Shown here: positions 8,115-16,329 of the stretch, one piece after another | Layout of the letters: each line of letters opens with the position of its first letter | Numbering within the stretch: the stretch's first letter is position 1 | Assembly (NCBI RefSeq): GCF_018263855.1 | Contig: NZ_CP073318.1 | Span: 5,766,001 to 5,830,000, forward strand | Direction: 5' to 3' | Length of the DNA stretch: 64,000 nucleotides | Origin: Kutzneria sp. CA-103260 | GTDB taxonomy: Bacteria; Actinomycetota; Actinomycetes; Mycobacteriales; Pseudonocardiaceae | Notes under the pieces: generated by a model | Database searches by the model: none | What the model saw: the letters and a program-made list of their open reading frames with translations, nothing else | What the model was told of the DNA's origin: nothing | Translations under genes and position numbers: made by a program

Positions 8115-9335
8115 GTGACCATGACCACCACACCGGAACAACTCCCCTCCCACGACCCGTTTGGCGAGCCCGACCCTGCGGGGTTCCTGCTGAGGACCGG
8201 CGCGCAGACCCGACTGGCCTGGCTGCCGCCGTTCCAGTCGTGCCTGGTCAGCAAGTACGAGGACGTGTTGCCACTGCTCAAGGACCCCAGGCTGATCAAC
8301 TCCACCATGATCTACCTGTTCGAGCAGCTGTCACCGGAAGACCAGCACAAGGTGCGGCACGTCCGCCGTTCCATCGACATGTGGATGGGCGGCAGCACCT
8401 TCGAGAACCACGCCCGGTTCCAGAAACAACTCAAGAGCTCCTTCAGCGTGTCCGCTGTGAACGCGCTGCGGCCACGGGTGCGTGAGCTGACCAACGAACT
8501 CCTCGACGCGGTGGTGGACAAGGGAAGCATGGACGTGCGGGCGGATCTGGCTCTCCCGCTGCCGGCCAATGTCATCGCCACGATGCTCGGCATTCCGGTC
8601 GCCGACCGGGAACTGCTGCGCAACTGGTCGCACAACGTCCTGCAGATCTTCCAGCAGGGCACCATGGAACGACTGCTCGCCGGGCAGGACGCCATCAGGG
8701 AGATGGAGGACTACCTCCGGCCGATCGTGGCCCAGCGGCGCACCGACCCACGCGACGACCTCGTCACCATGTTCACCGAGGACGAGCGGGAAGGCCGGAT
8801 CACCGAGGACGAGATCGTCGCCAACTGCGTCATGCTGCTGTTCGCCGCCCATCAGACGACAGCGGCGGTGATCACGCACGGCCTGGCACTGCTCATGCAG
8901 CACCCCGAGCAGATGACGCTACTGCGGGCCGAACCGGACCGAATGCCCTCCGCGGTCGAGGAGATCGTGAGGTTCGACGGTCCGAACAAGGCGATCGCCA
9001 GGCATGCACTGGAACCGATCATCATCGGCGGCCACCACTTCCCGGCAGGCCAGGGCTTCCTGCTGTCACTTCAGTACGCCAACCGCGACCCCGACGTCTA
9101 CACCGACCCCGACCGGTTCGACATCACCCGCGAGAGCGCCCACCGCCACCTCGGCTTCGGCATGGGCACGTACTACTGCCTGGGCGCGGCGCTCGCCAGG
9201 GCGCAGGTGGACGAGTGCCTGCGGATCGTGCTCGATCGCCTGCCGAACCTCCGACCGGCCGAGGACGAGGCTCCGGAAATGGCACCGGGGCGCCAGTTTG
9301 GCCACATCTACGACAAGCTGCCCGTGCGGTTCTAG
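8115..9335 (+). CDS. Cytochrome P450 (CYP105/107-like size)
   Basis: A 406-residue soluble bacterial P450. The heme loop FGMGTYYCLGAALA places the thiolate at C355; the K-helix ExxR is E283-R286 (EEIVRF). In the I-helix the usual AGxE/DTT is AAHQTT (residues 244-249), so the acid of the acid-alcohol pair is glutamine, which may alter oxygen activation. Either GTG 8115 or ATG 8121 could be the start; GAGAA at 8106-8110 fits both. The TAG stop at 9333-9335 lies inside CTAG, the apparent target of an IS701-type element that begins at the next base, so the coding end appears intact. Ferredoxin and reductase partners are not nearby. Confidence 0.88.
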   Translation: MTMTTTPEQLPSHDPFGEPDPAGFLLRTGAQTRLAWLPPFQSCLVSKYEDVLPLLKDPRLINSTMIYLFEQLSPEDQHKVRHVRRSIDMWMGGSTFENHARFQKQLKSSFSVSAVNALRPRVRELTNELLDAVVDKGSMDVRADLALPLPANVIATMLGIPVADRELLRNWSHNVLQIFQQGTMERLLAGQDAIREMEDYLRPIVAQRRTDPRDDLVTMFTEDEREGRITEDEIVANCVMLLFAAHQTTAAVITHGLALLMQHPEQMTLLRAEPDRMPSAVEEIVRFDGPNKAIARHALEPIIIGGHHFPAGQGFLLSLQYANRDPDVYTDPDRFDITRESAHRHLGFGMGTYYCLGAALARAQVDECLRIVLDRLPNLRPAEDEAPEMAPGRQFGHIYDKLPVRF

Positions 9336-10781
9336 TAGGGCTTTAGGTGTTGTGGACCTGGGCTGTTGTTGCGGATGTTCGGGTCTGGACGGCTTGTCGG
9401 CAGGTGTGGCAGACACCTGTCCAGACCGCGAGTAAGGCCTGGAGTTCGCGCAGGACCGCGTAGAGCGTCAGGCCTGCGCAGGGGCTTTGGGGGTGCGGCG
9501 GAGTTGGGTGCAGATCGCTTGGGCCACCGTGGCGAGGGTGACGTGGCGGTGCCAGCCGAGCCAGGACCGGCCCTCGAAGTGGTCCAGGCCGAGGCCGTCT
9601 TTGAGTTCGCGGTAGTCATGCTCGATGCGCCAGCGGATCTTGGCCAGCCGCACCAGATCCCTCAGCCGGATGTCGGTGGGCAGCGTCGAAAGCCAAGAGT
9701 CGGTGGGCTCAGGTTCACCGGGTGGCCACTCGGCCAGCAGCCAGCACTCGGGCAGGCTCCCATCGGTAGCCCGTGGGATGTTGCGGTTGGCCGGCCGTAC
9801 TCGCAGCGCGATAAACCGAGATCGCATGCTCGCGGTCGGGTTGCCCGGTGACTTCTTGGAGCCGTGCCTCCACACCACGAACCGGCCCGCCGAGCGTCCG
9901 GCGGCTATCACCAGGGTCTTGAGGTCCCCGGGTTTGGCGGGGTAGCGCGGGCCGGGTGGGCGGCCGTTGCCGACCCAGGCCGCGGTGGCCGGCATCGCCT
10001 CGGCGGGATGGGCGGTCGCGGCCGGGCTTACGGCCAGCACGTAGGTCAGGCCGCGTTCGGTCAGGCCGAGCCGGAACTCGGTGGCGTCGCCGTAGCCGGC
10101 GTCAGCCACCACCGGCCGATCCGGCAGGCCCCACTGGCCGGTGACCTCGTCGAGCATGTCCAGCGCCAACCGCCACTTCTCCCGATGCCGCACCTCGTCG
10201 GGGATCGCACTACGCGCCCGGCGTACCCGGATCTGGGCCGCGGCCTGATCATCAGTGGCTTTCTGATCGTCCCAGGATTCCGGCACGAACAGCCGCCAGT
10301 CGATCGCGGCCGAGGCGCAGTCGGTCACCGCGTGCACGCTGACCCCGATCTGGCAGTTCCCGGTCTTGCCCAGCGCGCCGCAGTACATTCGCGCCACGCC
10401 GGGGGAATCCTTGCCGTCCTTGGGAAAACCGGTGTCATCTATCACCAGTGCGTCCGGGTCGACGAACTCGCCAGCCCACCCGGCCAGGCGCCGCCGCACC
10501 TCGACGTGATCCCATGTCGAGGTGCTCACGAACTGCTGCAACTGCTGGTGATCGACCCCGAGCCGCTGCGCCATCGGCTGCATCGACTTGCGCTTGCCAT
10601 CCAGCATCAGCCCACGCAGATACAGCTCACCCTTCGCCCGCTGATCACGCCGCGCGAACCCACCGAACATCCGCGCCGCGAAATCCTCGATCACCGGCCG
10701 AACCTGAGCCATCTCCTCCGGAGTCACCCTGCAAGAAGGGCACATGCGGAGGTCCACCCGCACCCCGCACCTAACAAAGCA
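9336..10781 (-). mobile_element. IS701-family insertion sequence
   Basis: About 1446 bp. The left end TAGGGCTTTAGGTG and the right end, read inward as TGCTTTGTTAGGTG, are imperfect inverted repeats. The left flank is CTAG (9332-9335) and the right flank CTAC (10782-10785), a 3-of-4 match to a YTAR-type 4-bp target duplication known for this family. The element carries one minus-strand transposase. Ends were judged by eye and could be off by a few bases. Confidence 0.75.
9468..10763 (-). CDS. IS701-family DDE transposase, C-terminus frameshifted
   Basis: A 431-residue open frame. The catalytic acidic residues are seen in VIDDTGFPKDG, VADAGYGDATEF and RIEHDYRELKDGLGL, the D-D-E order of IS701 transposases. 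The true start may be the GTG at 10727 (VTPEEMAQVRP) or the ATG at 10745. The frame stops at 9468 with TPKAPAQA, but the next frame stays open immediately after, from 9474 to a TAA at 9343-9345. It encodes LTLYAVLRELQALLAVW and a CHTC pair, which resembles the usual C-terminal tail of this family. A one-base slip in or near the run at 9465-9475 therefore seems to have cut off the last 43 residues. Confidence 0.85.
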   Translation of the reverse strand: MRVDLRMCPSCRVTPEEMAQVRPVIEDFAARMFGGFARRDQRAKGELYLRGLMLDGKRKSMQPMAQRLGVDHQQLQQFVSTSTWDHVEVRRRLAGWAGEFVDPDALVIDDTGFPKDGKDSPGVARMYCGALGKTGNCQIGVSVHAVTDCASAAIDWRLFVPESWDDQKATDDQAAAQIRVRRARSAIPDEVRHREKWRLALDMLDEVTGQWGLPDRPVVADAGYGDATEFRLGLTERGLTYVLAVSPAATAHPAEAMPATAAWVGNGRPPGPRYPAKPGDLKTLVIAAGRSAGRFVVWRHGSKKSPGNPTASMRSRFIALRVRPANRNIPRATDGSLPECWLLAEWPPGEPEPTDSWLSTLPTDIRLRDLVRLAKIRWRIEHDYRELKDGLGLDHFEGRSWLGWHRHVTLATVAQAICTQLRRTPKAPAQA

Positions 10782-10789
10782 CTACCATG

Positions 10790-10838
10790 TGTCGAGTTCC
10801 GAACTCGACATTCAGTTGCCTGAGAACGGGACTCGCCG
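10790..10838 (+). repeat. Dispersed REP-like repeat, copy B, with adjacent palindrome
   Basis: TGTCGAGTTC (10790-10799) and GAACTCGACA (10801-10810) form a perfect 10-bp dyad around one base. After TTCA comes GTTGCCTGAGAACGGGAC then TCGCCG (10815-10838). The last part matches copies A, C and D. It lies between the IS right end and the stop codon of the LLM gene on the minus strand, where it could also act in termination. Confidence 0.65.
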
Positions 10839-11879
10839 TCAGTTCAGGTCGCGCACGATGTCCATGGCGCGGGCGAGGTTGGTCAGCTTGGCGTCGAGGG
10901 TGTCGCCGGCCGGGTACATACGCACCAGATCCACGCCGGCGTCCCGCCACACCTTCAGGCGCTCCCGCACCATCGGCTCGGTGCCGATCAGCGTGGTGGC
11001 CAGCACCATGTCGTCGGTGACGAGCGCGGCGGCGCCGTCGCGGTCGCCGGCCTGCCAGCGCTCCCGCACCTCGGCGGCGACCTCGGCCCAACCCTGCCGG
11101 CTGTAGGCGTTGTTGTAGAAGTTGGTGCTGGCCGAACCCATGCCGCCCAGGCTGAAGGCCAGCTCCTTCTTGCGGCCGGCGACCATGGCCCGCAGGGCGT
11201 CCTCGTCTTCGGCGAACGAGACCTCGGCGCCCTGGCAGACGTCCAGGTCCCGGCGGGTGCGGCCGGAGCGGGCCAGCCCGGCGTCGAGGTGCGTGAAGTA
11301 GGCGGCCGAGCCCTCCGGCACGAAGCTGGTGCCGAGCCAGCCGTCGGCGATCTCGCCGGTCAGCTCCAGCATCTTCGGCGACAGCGTGGCCAGGTAGATC
11401 GGGATGTCCGGGTTCGGCGGCATGGACAGCCGCATCGGGCGGATGCCCTCACCGGTCGTCGGTACGGTGAAGTGCCTGCCGCTGAAGGATATCTTCTCGC
11501 CGGCGAAGGCGGACCGGATGATCCGCACGGTCTCCCGCATCCGGCTGAGCGGCCGTTCGAACGGCACGCCGTGCAGGCCCTCGATCACCTGCGGCCCGGA
11601 CGCGCCGAGGCCGAGCGCGAACCGGCCGTCGGACAGCTGGGCCAGGGTGAGCGCGGCCTGCGCGATGGCGACCGGGGTGCGCGTGCCGAGCTGGATGATG
11701 CCGGAGCCGAGCCGGATCCGGTCCGTGCGGGCGGCCAGGAAACCCAGCACCGACGGCGCGTCGGAGCCCCAGGCCTCGGCCACCCAGCAGGTGTCCATGC
11801 CGAGCTTTTCCGCCTCCAGCACCAGATCCAGCGTCGCGGACCAGTCGGCCGACGCCTCGATCGTCGTCGCGGTGCGCAT
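10839..11879 (-). CDS. LLM-class oxidoreductase, F420-dependent type
   Basis: A 346-residue TIM-barrel flavin/F420-dependent oxidoreductase. The blocks LGSGIIQLGTRTPV, LSDGRFALGLGASGPQV and GVPFERPLSRMRE are typical of the actinobacterial F420-dependent branch. The start ATG overlaps the stop of the SRPBCC gene by one base (TGATG), so both are coupled. It is the third gene of an HxlR, SRPBCC, LLM operon. The substrate is not known; the pairing with a START-like hydrophobic-ligand protein suggests an aromatic or lipophilic compound. Confidence 0.8.
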   Translation of the reverse strand: MRTATTIEASADWSATLDLVLEAEKLGMDTCWVAEAWGSDAPSVLGFLAARTDRIRLGSGIIQLGTRTPVAIAQAALTLAQLSDGRFALGLGASGPQVIEGLHGVPFERPLSRMRETVRIIRSAFAGEKISFSGRHFTVPTTGEGIRPMRLSMPPNPDIPIYLATLSPKMLELTGEIADGWLGTSFVPEGSAAYFTHLDAGLARSGRTRRDLDVCQGAEVSFAEDEDALRAMVAGRKKELAFSLGGMGSASTNFYNNAYSRQGWAEVAAEVRERWQAGDRDGAAALVTDDMVLATTLIGTEPMVRERLKVWRDAGVDLVRMYPAGDTLDAKLTNLARAMDIVRDLN

Positions 11880-12388
11880 CAGGCCTGCTCCACCCGCTGC
11901 TTGATCTGCGCGAGGGTGCCCCTGATGGCGTTCTCGAACTCCCGGAGGCGGACGAAGACGATCTTCTGCTCCTTGTCCGGCATCCGGTCGATGGCCAGCG
12001 ACAGGCCGGATCGCGCCGGCCCCATCTGCATCCACTGGGTGAGCTCGGTGCCGCCGTCGCGGGGCTGGAGCGTGAACCGCCACAGCGCTGTCGGGTTCTC
12101 CGGGTCCTGCACCGCCCAGCCGAACACCCGCGGCGGCTCGAACTCGACGATCTGCGACTGGGTCGACCACGCTCCCAGCGCCTCGTGACTGCTCGCGCCG
12201 ACGAAGCGCACCCCCAGGGCGGGGCCGGTCGCCCCGTCACACCAGGTGACCGACTGGAGTTCGTCGCTCATCTCCGGCATGAGTCCGACGTCGGAGACCA
12301 CCGCCCACACGCGCTCGGGTGGCCCGTCGATCCAGGTCTGCACCTGCACCGTCGGCTTGTCGGCGTACCTGGCCCCGGTCCACTCCAT
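11879..12388 (-). CDS. SRPBCC (polyketide cyclase/START-like) protein
   Basis: A 169-residue single-domain protein. VQVQTWIDGPPERVWAVVSD opens the helix-grip fold and GGTELTQWMQMGP is the following strand pair, as in the polyketide_cyc2/SRPBCC family that binds or transforms hydrophobic ligands. The start at 12388 is the only sensible ATG. It is followed with a one-base overlap by the LLM oxidoreductase and preceded by an HxlR regulator 45 bp upstream. It may present the ligand to the oxidoreductase; that is inference from gene order. Confidence 0.75.
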   Translation of the reverse strand: MEWTGARYADKPTVQVQTWIDGPPERVWAVVSDVGLMPEMSDELQSVTWCDGATGPALGVRFVGASSHEALGAWSTQSQIVEFEPPRVFGWAVQDPENPTALWRFTLQPRDGGTELTQWMQMGPARSGLSLAIDRMPDKEQKIVFVRLREFENAIRGTLAQIKQRVEQA

Positions 12389-12396
12389 GCCGGCAT

Positions 12397-12413
12397 AGTC
12401 TCTTAGATAGACT
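12397..12413 (-). promoter_or_regulatory. Dyad in front of the SRPBCC-LLM genes
   Basis: AGTCT (12397-12401) and AGACT (12409-12413) flank a 7-nt centre in the 45-bp gap between the HxlR stop and the SRPBCC start. Position and symmetry fit an operator for the adjacent HxlR protein; no second copy was seen to support it. Confidence 0.35.
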
Positions 12414-12433
12414 CAGCATGTCAATGGGGGTAT

Positions 12434-12952
12434 TCAGGGAGCGGGATCGGCTTCCTGACCCGCGAACCGCGCCACCACGTCCGGCCGGGCAGCCAGCTTC
12501 GGCGGGTAGCCGGGACCCATCCGGTGCCGCACGTCCTCGACCCGCAGCGGCTCCTTGCAGTGCGCGCAGACCACCTCGGCCCGGGTGTCGTGGTCGCAGG
12601 CGTCGTGATGCAGCGTGATCGGCGGGCCGGCGTCGTCGGACAGCCAGCGGTCACCCCACGTCATCATCGCGGCCAGCACCGGCCAGAAGTCCCGGCCCTT
12701 CTCGGTCAGCACGTAGTCGTGGCGCACCGGGTCGGTCTGGTACGGCACCTTGGCCAGCAGACCCTCGTCGACCAGCCGGCGCAGGCGGTCGACGAGGGTG
12801 TTGCGGGCGATGCCCAGCGCCTGCTGGAACTCGTCGAAGCGGCGGATGCCGTAGAACGACTCACGCAGCACCAGCGGCGTCCACCAGTCGCCCAGCAGGT
12901 CCATGGTGCGGGCGACCGAGCACGGCCAGTGCGCGAACGAGGTCCTTCTCAT
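12434..12952 (-). CDS. HxlR-family transcriptional regulator
   Basis: A 172-residue protein with the HxlR winged helix: CSVARTMDLLGDWWTPLVLRE, then RRFDEFQQALGIARNTLVDRL, then the wing ending in YVLTEKGRDF (residues about 10-110). The C-terminal half carries C-x2-C (CAHCKEP) after a histidine/aspartate-rich stretch, a possible metal or redox site often seen in longer HxlR members. The ATG at 12952 (MRRTSFAHW) is chosen; the longer frame upstream overlaps the divergent AraC promoter. It is likely to control the two genes downstream, perhaps in response to an aldehyde or quinone. Confidence 0.8.
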   Translation of the reverse strand: MRRTSFAHWPCSVARTMDLLGDWWTPLVLRESFYGIRRFDEFQQALGIARNTLVDRLRRLVDEGLLAKVPYQTDPVRHDYVLTEKGRDFWPVLAAMMTWGDRWLSDDAGPPITLHHDACDHDTRAEVVCAHCKEPLRVEDVRHRMGPGYPPKLAARPDVVARFAGQEADPAP

Positions 12953-13039
12953 ACCCGTCGATGCTAGTCCGTCCAGCAATGAGACCCAGCAGCTGAACGC
13001 CGGTCTCAAAACTGGCTCGTCCGGCGGATCCGATGCTTC

Positions 13040-13045
13040 TACCCT
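13040..13045 (+). promoter_or_regulatory. Leaderless -10 box for the AraC-type gene
   Basis: TACCCT lies exactly 7 nt before the GTG at 13053, and no ribosome-binding site is present. This is the layout of actinobacterial leaderless transcripts. Confidence 0.5.
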
Positions 13046-13052
13046 GACGTTC

Positions 13053-13694
13053 GTGCCGGTGGACGCTCTGGTCGAGGGGTCTTGGATCGATTCCGCCGAG
13101 TTGCCACTGCCCTACCCGGCGGTCGACCTGCTGGTGTTCGCCGACGGTGCGATGTGGCTGGCCGGGCCGGAGGTGACCGTCCGGTCCGGGCCGCTGCCGC
13201 CCGGCGGGCTGGTCGGCCTGCGGCTGTGGCCGGGGGCGAGCCTGTCGCTCGGCGTCGCCGCTGACGAGGTTCCGTTGGAGGGCATGCCGTTCGGCCGGGT
13301 CGAGCCGGGGTCCCCGCGTGACCGGCTGTCCTCAGCGCTGGCGGCGCTGGACCGGGTCTCCTTGCGTGACAACGACTTCGCTGTGCAGCGGGTCGTGCGG
13401 ATGCTGCACGACGAGCCTGCCGCCCGCGTGGGCGATCTGGCGGCGGCGGTCGGCCTGTCGGAACGCCAGCTGCGGCGGCGGTTCTCCAACGCCGTCGGCT
13501 TGCGCCCCAAGGCGTACGGGCGCGTGGTGCGGCTGCACGCGGCGTTGCGGATGGCCGGATCCGCGTCCTGGGCGGACATCGCGCACCGCTGCGGCTTCTA
13601 CGACCAACCGCACATGATCGCCGAGTTCCGCGCCGCGACCGGCCTGGCCCCGGCGGCGCTGCACGGCCGTTTTCTCCAATCCCGCGCCGGCTAG
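13053..13694 (+). CDS. AraC-family regulator (DUF6597-like N-terminus)
   Basis: A 213-residue regulator. Residues 1-95 are a beta-rich sensor with PLPYPAVDLLVFADG and GLRLWPGA, like the short N-terminal domains of many actinobacterial AraC proteins. Residues about 120-210 hold the double helix-turn-helix, seen as VGDLAAAVGLSERQLRRRFSN and WADIAHRCGFYDQPHMIAEFR. The GTG at 13053 is preferred to longer frames because those overlap the HxlR promoter and a leaderless -10 box fits. It is divergent from the HxlR gene. A truncated P450 follows within 21 bp and might be its former target. Confidence 0.78.
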   Translation: MPVDALVEGSWIDSAELPLPYPAVDLLVFADGAMWLAGPEVTVRSGPLPPGGLVGLRLWPGASLSLGVAADEVPLEGMPFGRVEPGSPRDRLSSALAALDRVSLRDNDFAVQRVVRMLHDEPAARVGDLAAAVGLSERQLRRRFSNAVGLRPKAYGRVVRLHAALRMAGSASWADIAHRCGFYDQPHMIAEFRAATGLAPAALHGRFLQSRAG

Positions 13695-13711
13695 GGAAAG
13701 CCAGGCTTTCC
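13695..13711 (+). terminator. Short perfect hairpin between AraC and P450
   Basis: GGAAAGCC, one base, then GGCTTTCC: an 8-bp perfect stem immediately after the AraC stop codon and 4 bp before the short P450 frame. It could terminate the AraC transcript, or mark the scar of the P450 truncation. Confidence 0.45.
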
Positions 13712-13714
13712 GGC

Positions 13715-14764
13715 ATGTTCGTCACCAGCCACGCCCTCGTCGACGAGGTGCTCACCACGCACGACGTGTTCTCGTCGGACGAGATCCGCCACAGCGCGAG
13801 CGACGTCCCGCACCGCGACAATCCCGTGCTGCACAGCATGTCCGCGATGGATCCGCCACGACACCACGAGCTGCGGCGCATGGTCAGCCAGGCCTTCACG
13901 CCACGGACCGTGGACTCCCTGACCCCGGCCATCGAGGCGTGCGCCGCCCGACTGCTCGACCGCCTGACGCCCTCGTCCGACTTCATCGAAGAGTTCGCCT
14001 ATCCGCTGCCGATCGAGACCCTGGCCGCATTGCTGGGCGTGTCGAGTGCGGGCAAGGCCGCCTTCATACGCTGGACCGACGCCATCACCTCGTTCTTCGG
14101 CCAGCCCGAGGCCCGGCCGGCCTTCACCGCGGCCGTCGCCGAACTCCGTGACTACCTGGCCACCGTGCCGGCATCCGACGGCATCGTCGCCACCTTGCGC
14201 GAGAGCGGCCTGACCACCGACGAAATCGTCAACCTGGCTTCACTGCTGCTGATCAACGGCCACGAGACGACCAAGACGCTGCTGGTCAACGCCGTGCTGT
14301 GCCTGGCCGAGCATCCGTCGCAGCTGGCCGCCTTGCGAGCCGAACCCGATCTCGTGCCGTCGGCGATCGAGGAAGTGCTGCGGTTCAGGCCGCCCGCCGG
14401 CGGTACTGACCGGTTCAGCACACGGGCCGGCATGCTCGGCGGCCAGCCCTTCGCCGCCGGGCAGCGGATCATCGTCGCGATCTCCGCCGCCAACCGCGAC
14501 CCCGCCGTCTTCCCCGCGCCGGACACGTTCGACGTGCGCCGATCGCCCAACCCCCACCTGTCGTTCGGGCACGGCATCCACTTCTGCCTCGGCGCGCACC
14601 TGGCCCGCCGCCAGGCCGCCGTCGCGCTGCGGGCCATGCTCGCCCGGCTGCGCGGTCCCTGGTCGGTCGAAGGCCTTGTCACACAGGACAGTCCGGTCGG
14701 GACGGACGTGCTCGCGCTGCGTCTGGCGTGGTCCGCTGAGCGGGAGTCGCCCCGGCCCACCTAG
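13715..14764 (+). pseudogene. N-terminally truncated cytochrome P450
   Basis: A 349-residue P450 frame. The I-helix INGHETTKTLL, the ExxR EEVLRF and the heme loop FGHGIHFCLGAHLA (C291) are all intact. The first residues, MFVTSHALVDEVL, align with a segment usually found 50-60 residues into bacterial P450s, so the A-helix and first beta strands are missing. The cysteine lies at 291 instead of about 350. No upstream frame supplies the lost part, because the AraC gene ends 20 bp before. The rest is unbroken, so this could be a recent truncation or a still-translated fragment; I lean to non-functional. Confidence 0.6.
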
Positions 14765-14767
14765 GAT
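14762..14767 (+). promoter_or_regulatory. Leaderless -10 box for the YciO-type gene
   Basis: TAGGAT lies 7 nt before the ATG at 14775. It overlaps the stop codon of the truncated P450 (TAG at 14762-14764), so the YciO gene likely has its own promoter. Confidence 0.45.
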
Positions 14768-14774
14768 CATGGCC

Positions 14775-15395
14775 ATGGCCCGGTACTTCGATGTGCACCC
14801 GGCGAACCCGCAGCGGCGTTCCATCGGGCAGGTGATCGACATCCTGCGCGAGGACGGGCTGATCGCCTATCCCACCGACTCCTGCTTCGCCCTGGGCTGC
14901 CAGCTCGGCAACCGCGACGGCCTGGATCGGATCCGCTCCATCCGGCACCTCGACGACCGGCACCACTTCACCCTGGTGTGCCGGGACTTCGCCCAGCTCG
15001 GACAGCTGGTGATCGTGGACAACGCGGTGTTCCGGGCGATCAAGGCCAGCACCCCCGGCAGCTACACGTTCATCCTGCCGGCGACCAAGGAGGTGCCCCG
15101 GCGCCTCATGCACCCCAAGAAGAAGACCGTCGGCGTGCGCATCCCCGACCACGTCGTGGCCCAGAGCCTGCTCGCCGAGCTCGGCGAGCCGCTGGTCTCC
15201 AGCACCCTTCTGCTGCCCGACCAGGAGGAGCCGATGACCCAGGGCTGGGAGATCAAGGAACGCCTCGACCACGTCGTGGACGCCGTCATCGACTCCGGCG
15301 AGTGCGGCACCGAGCCGACCACCGTGATCGACTTCTCCGACGGCACGCCCGAGATCGTCCGCTACGGCGCCGGCGACCCGACCCGCTTCGAGTAG
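14775..15395 (+). CDS. YciO/Sua5/YrdC-family protein
   Basis: A 206-residue YrdC-fold protein. The nucleotide/threonine pocket is seen in LIAYPTDSCFALGC, PGSYTFILPATKEVPRR and the basic stretch HPKKKTVGVRIPDH. The length and lack of a C-terminal Sua5 domain match E. coli YciO rather than TsaC/Sua5. The family makes, or is related to makers of, threonylcarbamoyl-AMP for tRNA t6A; YciO-type proteins are usually weaker or accessory. An in-frame ATG at 14769 is an alternative start. The last 34 bp overlap the end of the convergent LysR gene. Confidence 0.85.
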   Translation: MARYFDVHPANPQRRSIGQVIDILREDGLIAYPTDSCFALGCQLGNRDGLDRIRSIRHLDDRHHFTLVCRDFAQLGQLVIVDNAVFRAIKASTPGSYTFILPATKEVPRRLMHPKKKTVGVRIPDHVVAQSLLAELGEPLVSSTLLLPDQEEPMTQGWEIKERLDHVVDAVIDSGECGTEPTTVIDFSDGTPEIVRYGAGDPTRFE

Positions 15396-16246
15396 ACCTC
15401 GCGCAGTCCCTCCCGGACCGCGACCAGGCCGGGCCGTCGCTGCGTGCCTTCCCGTGCGCACGTGTAGATCCGGCGGTGGCCGAGTTCGGGGCCGGGCGGC
15501 GGGCCGTCGGGCCAGAGCAGGTCGGGCAGGATGGCGACGGCGTGGCCGGTCTCGACGAGGCGGATGTGCGTGACGATGTCGGTGGAGTGGAAGGCGACGT
15601 CGGGTTCGAAACCCTGCTTCCGGCACAGGGCCCGGGCCCAGCGGCCGCTCTCGGTGTCGGCCGGCTCCAGGATCCAGCGCTGGTCGGCGAGCTGAGCCAG
15701 CCGGCTGGGCAGGCCGGGCGGCACGGCCAGGCGCATCCGGTCGATGCCGAGTTCGACCCGGTCGAGACCGGCCGGCCGGGGCAGCGGATGGCCGGCGTAC
15801 TCCTCGGCCAGCACGAGGTCGCAGCCGCCGGCGGTGAGCACGGACAGCGCGTGGTCGGGCTCGTGTTGGACGGCGTCAAGGCGCAGCCCGGGTGCGCGGC
15901 GCGCAAGCAGATCCAGCAGTGGTGGCATCAGCGTGAGCATCGCGGTCTGGAAGGCGGCGACCCGGACGACGCCGCCGGGGGCGGTCAGCGAGGCCTCGAT
16001 CTCGGCTTCGGCCTGCTCCAAGCGGTTGAGCACGGCCTCGGCGTGGCCGACCAGGATCAGCGCCTGTGGGGTGAGCCGCACGCCGCGGCCGACGCGTTCG
16101 AGCAGCGGGGCACCGGCCTCCTTCTCCAGCAGCGCCAGCTGCTGCGACACGGCTGAGCTGCTGTAGCCGAGCGCGCTGGCGACGGCGGCGAGCGTGCCGC
16201 GGTTGTGCAGCTCCTTGAGCAGCCGCAGCCGGTGCAGGTCGAACAC
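15362..16246 (-). CDS. LysR-family regulator
   Basis: A 294-residue LysR protein. The winged helix is at the very N-terminus (FDLHRLRLLKELHNRGTLAA, then ALGYSSSAVSQQLALLEKEAG) and a periplasmic-binding-like effector domain follows (FQTAMLTLMPPLLDLLARR onward). GTG 16246 (VFDLHRL) is preferred by family convention; an ATG at 16267 would add seven residues. It is divergent from the diaminopropionate lyase gene with 83 bp between the starts, the classic layout for LysR control of a catabolic operon. The co-inducer may be the amino acid substrate. Confidence 0.83.
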   Translation of the reverse strand: MFDLHRLRLLKELHNRGTLAAVASALGYSSSAVSQQLALLEKEAGAPLLERVGRGVRLTPQALILVGHAEAVLNRLEQAEAEIEASLTAPGGVVRVAAFQTAMLTLMPPLLDLLARRAPGLRLDAVQHEPDHALSVLTAGGCDLVLAEEYAGHPLPRPAGLDRVELGIDRMRLAVPPGLPSRLAQLADQRWILEPADTESGRWARALCRKQGFEPDVAFHSTDIVTHIRLVETGHAVAILPDLLWPDGPPPGPELGHRRIYTCAREGTQRRPGLVAVREGLREVYSKRVGSPAP

Positions 16247-16329
16247 CGGCCAATGGTAAGAGAACATGGACGTTATACGCCACGAACGCGCGCTTTTCCT
16301 TCACGGTCACGGCCCGGCACACTGGGCTC

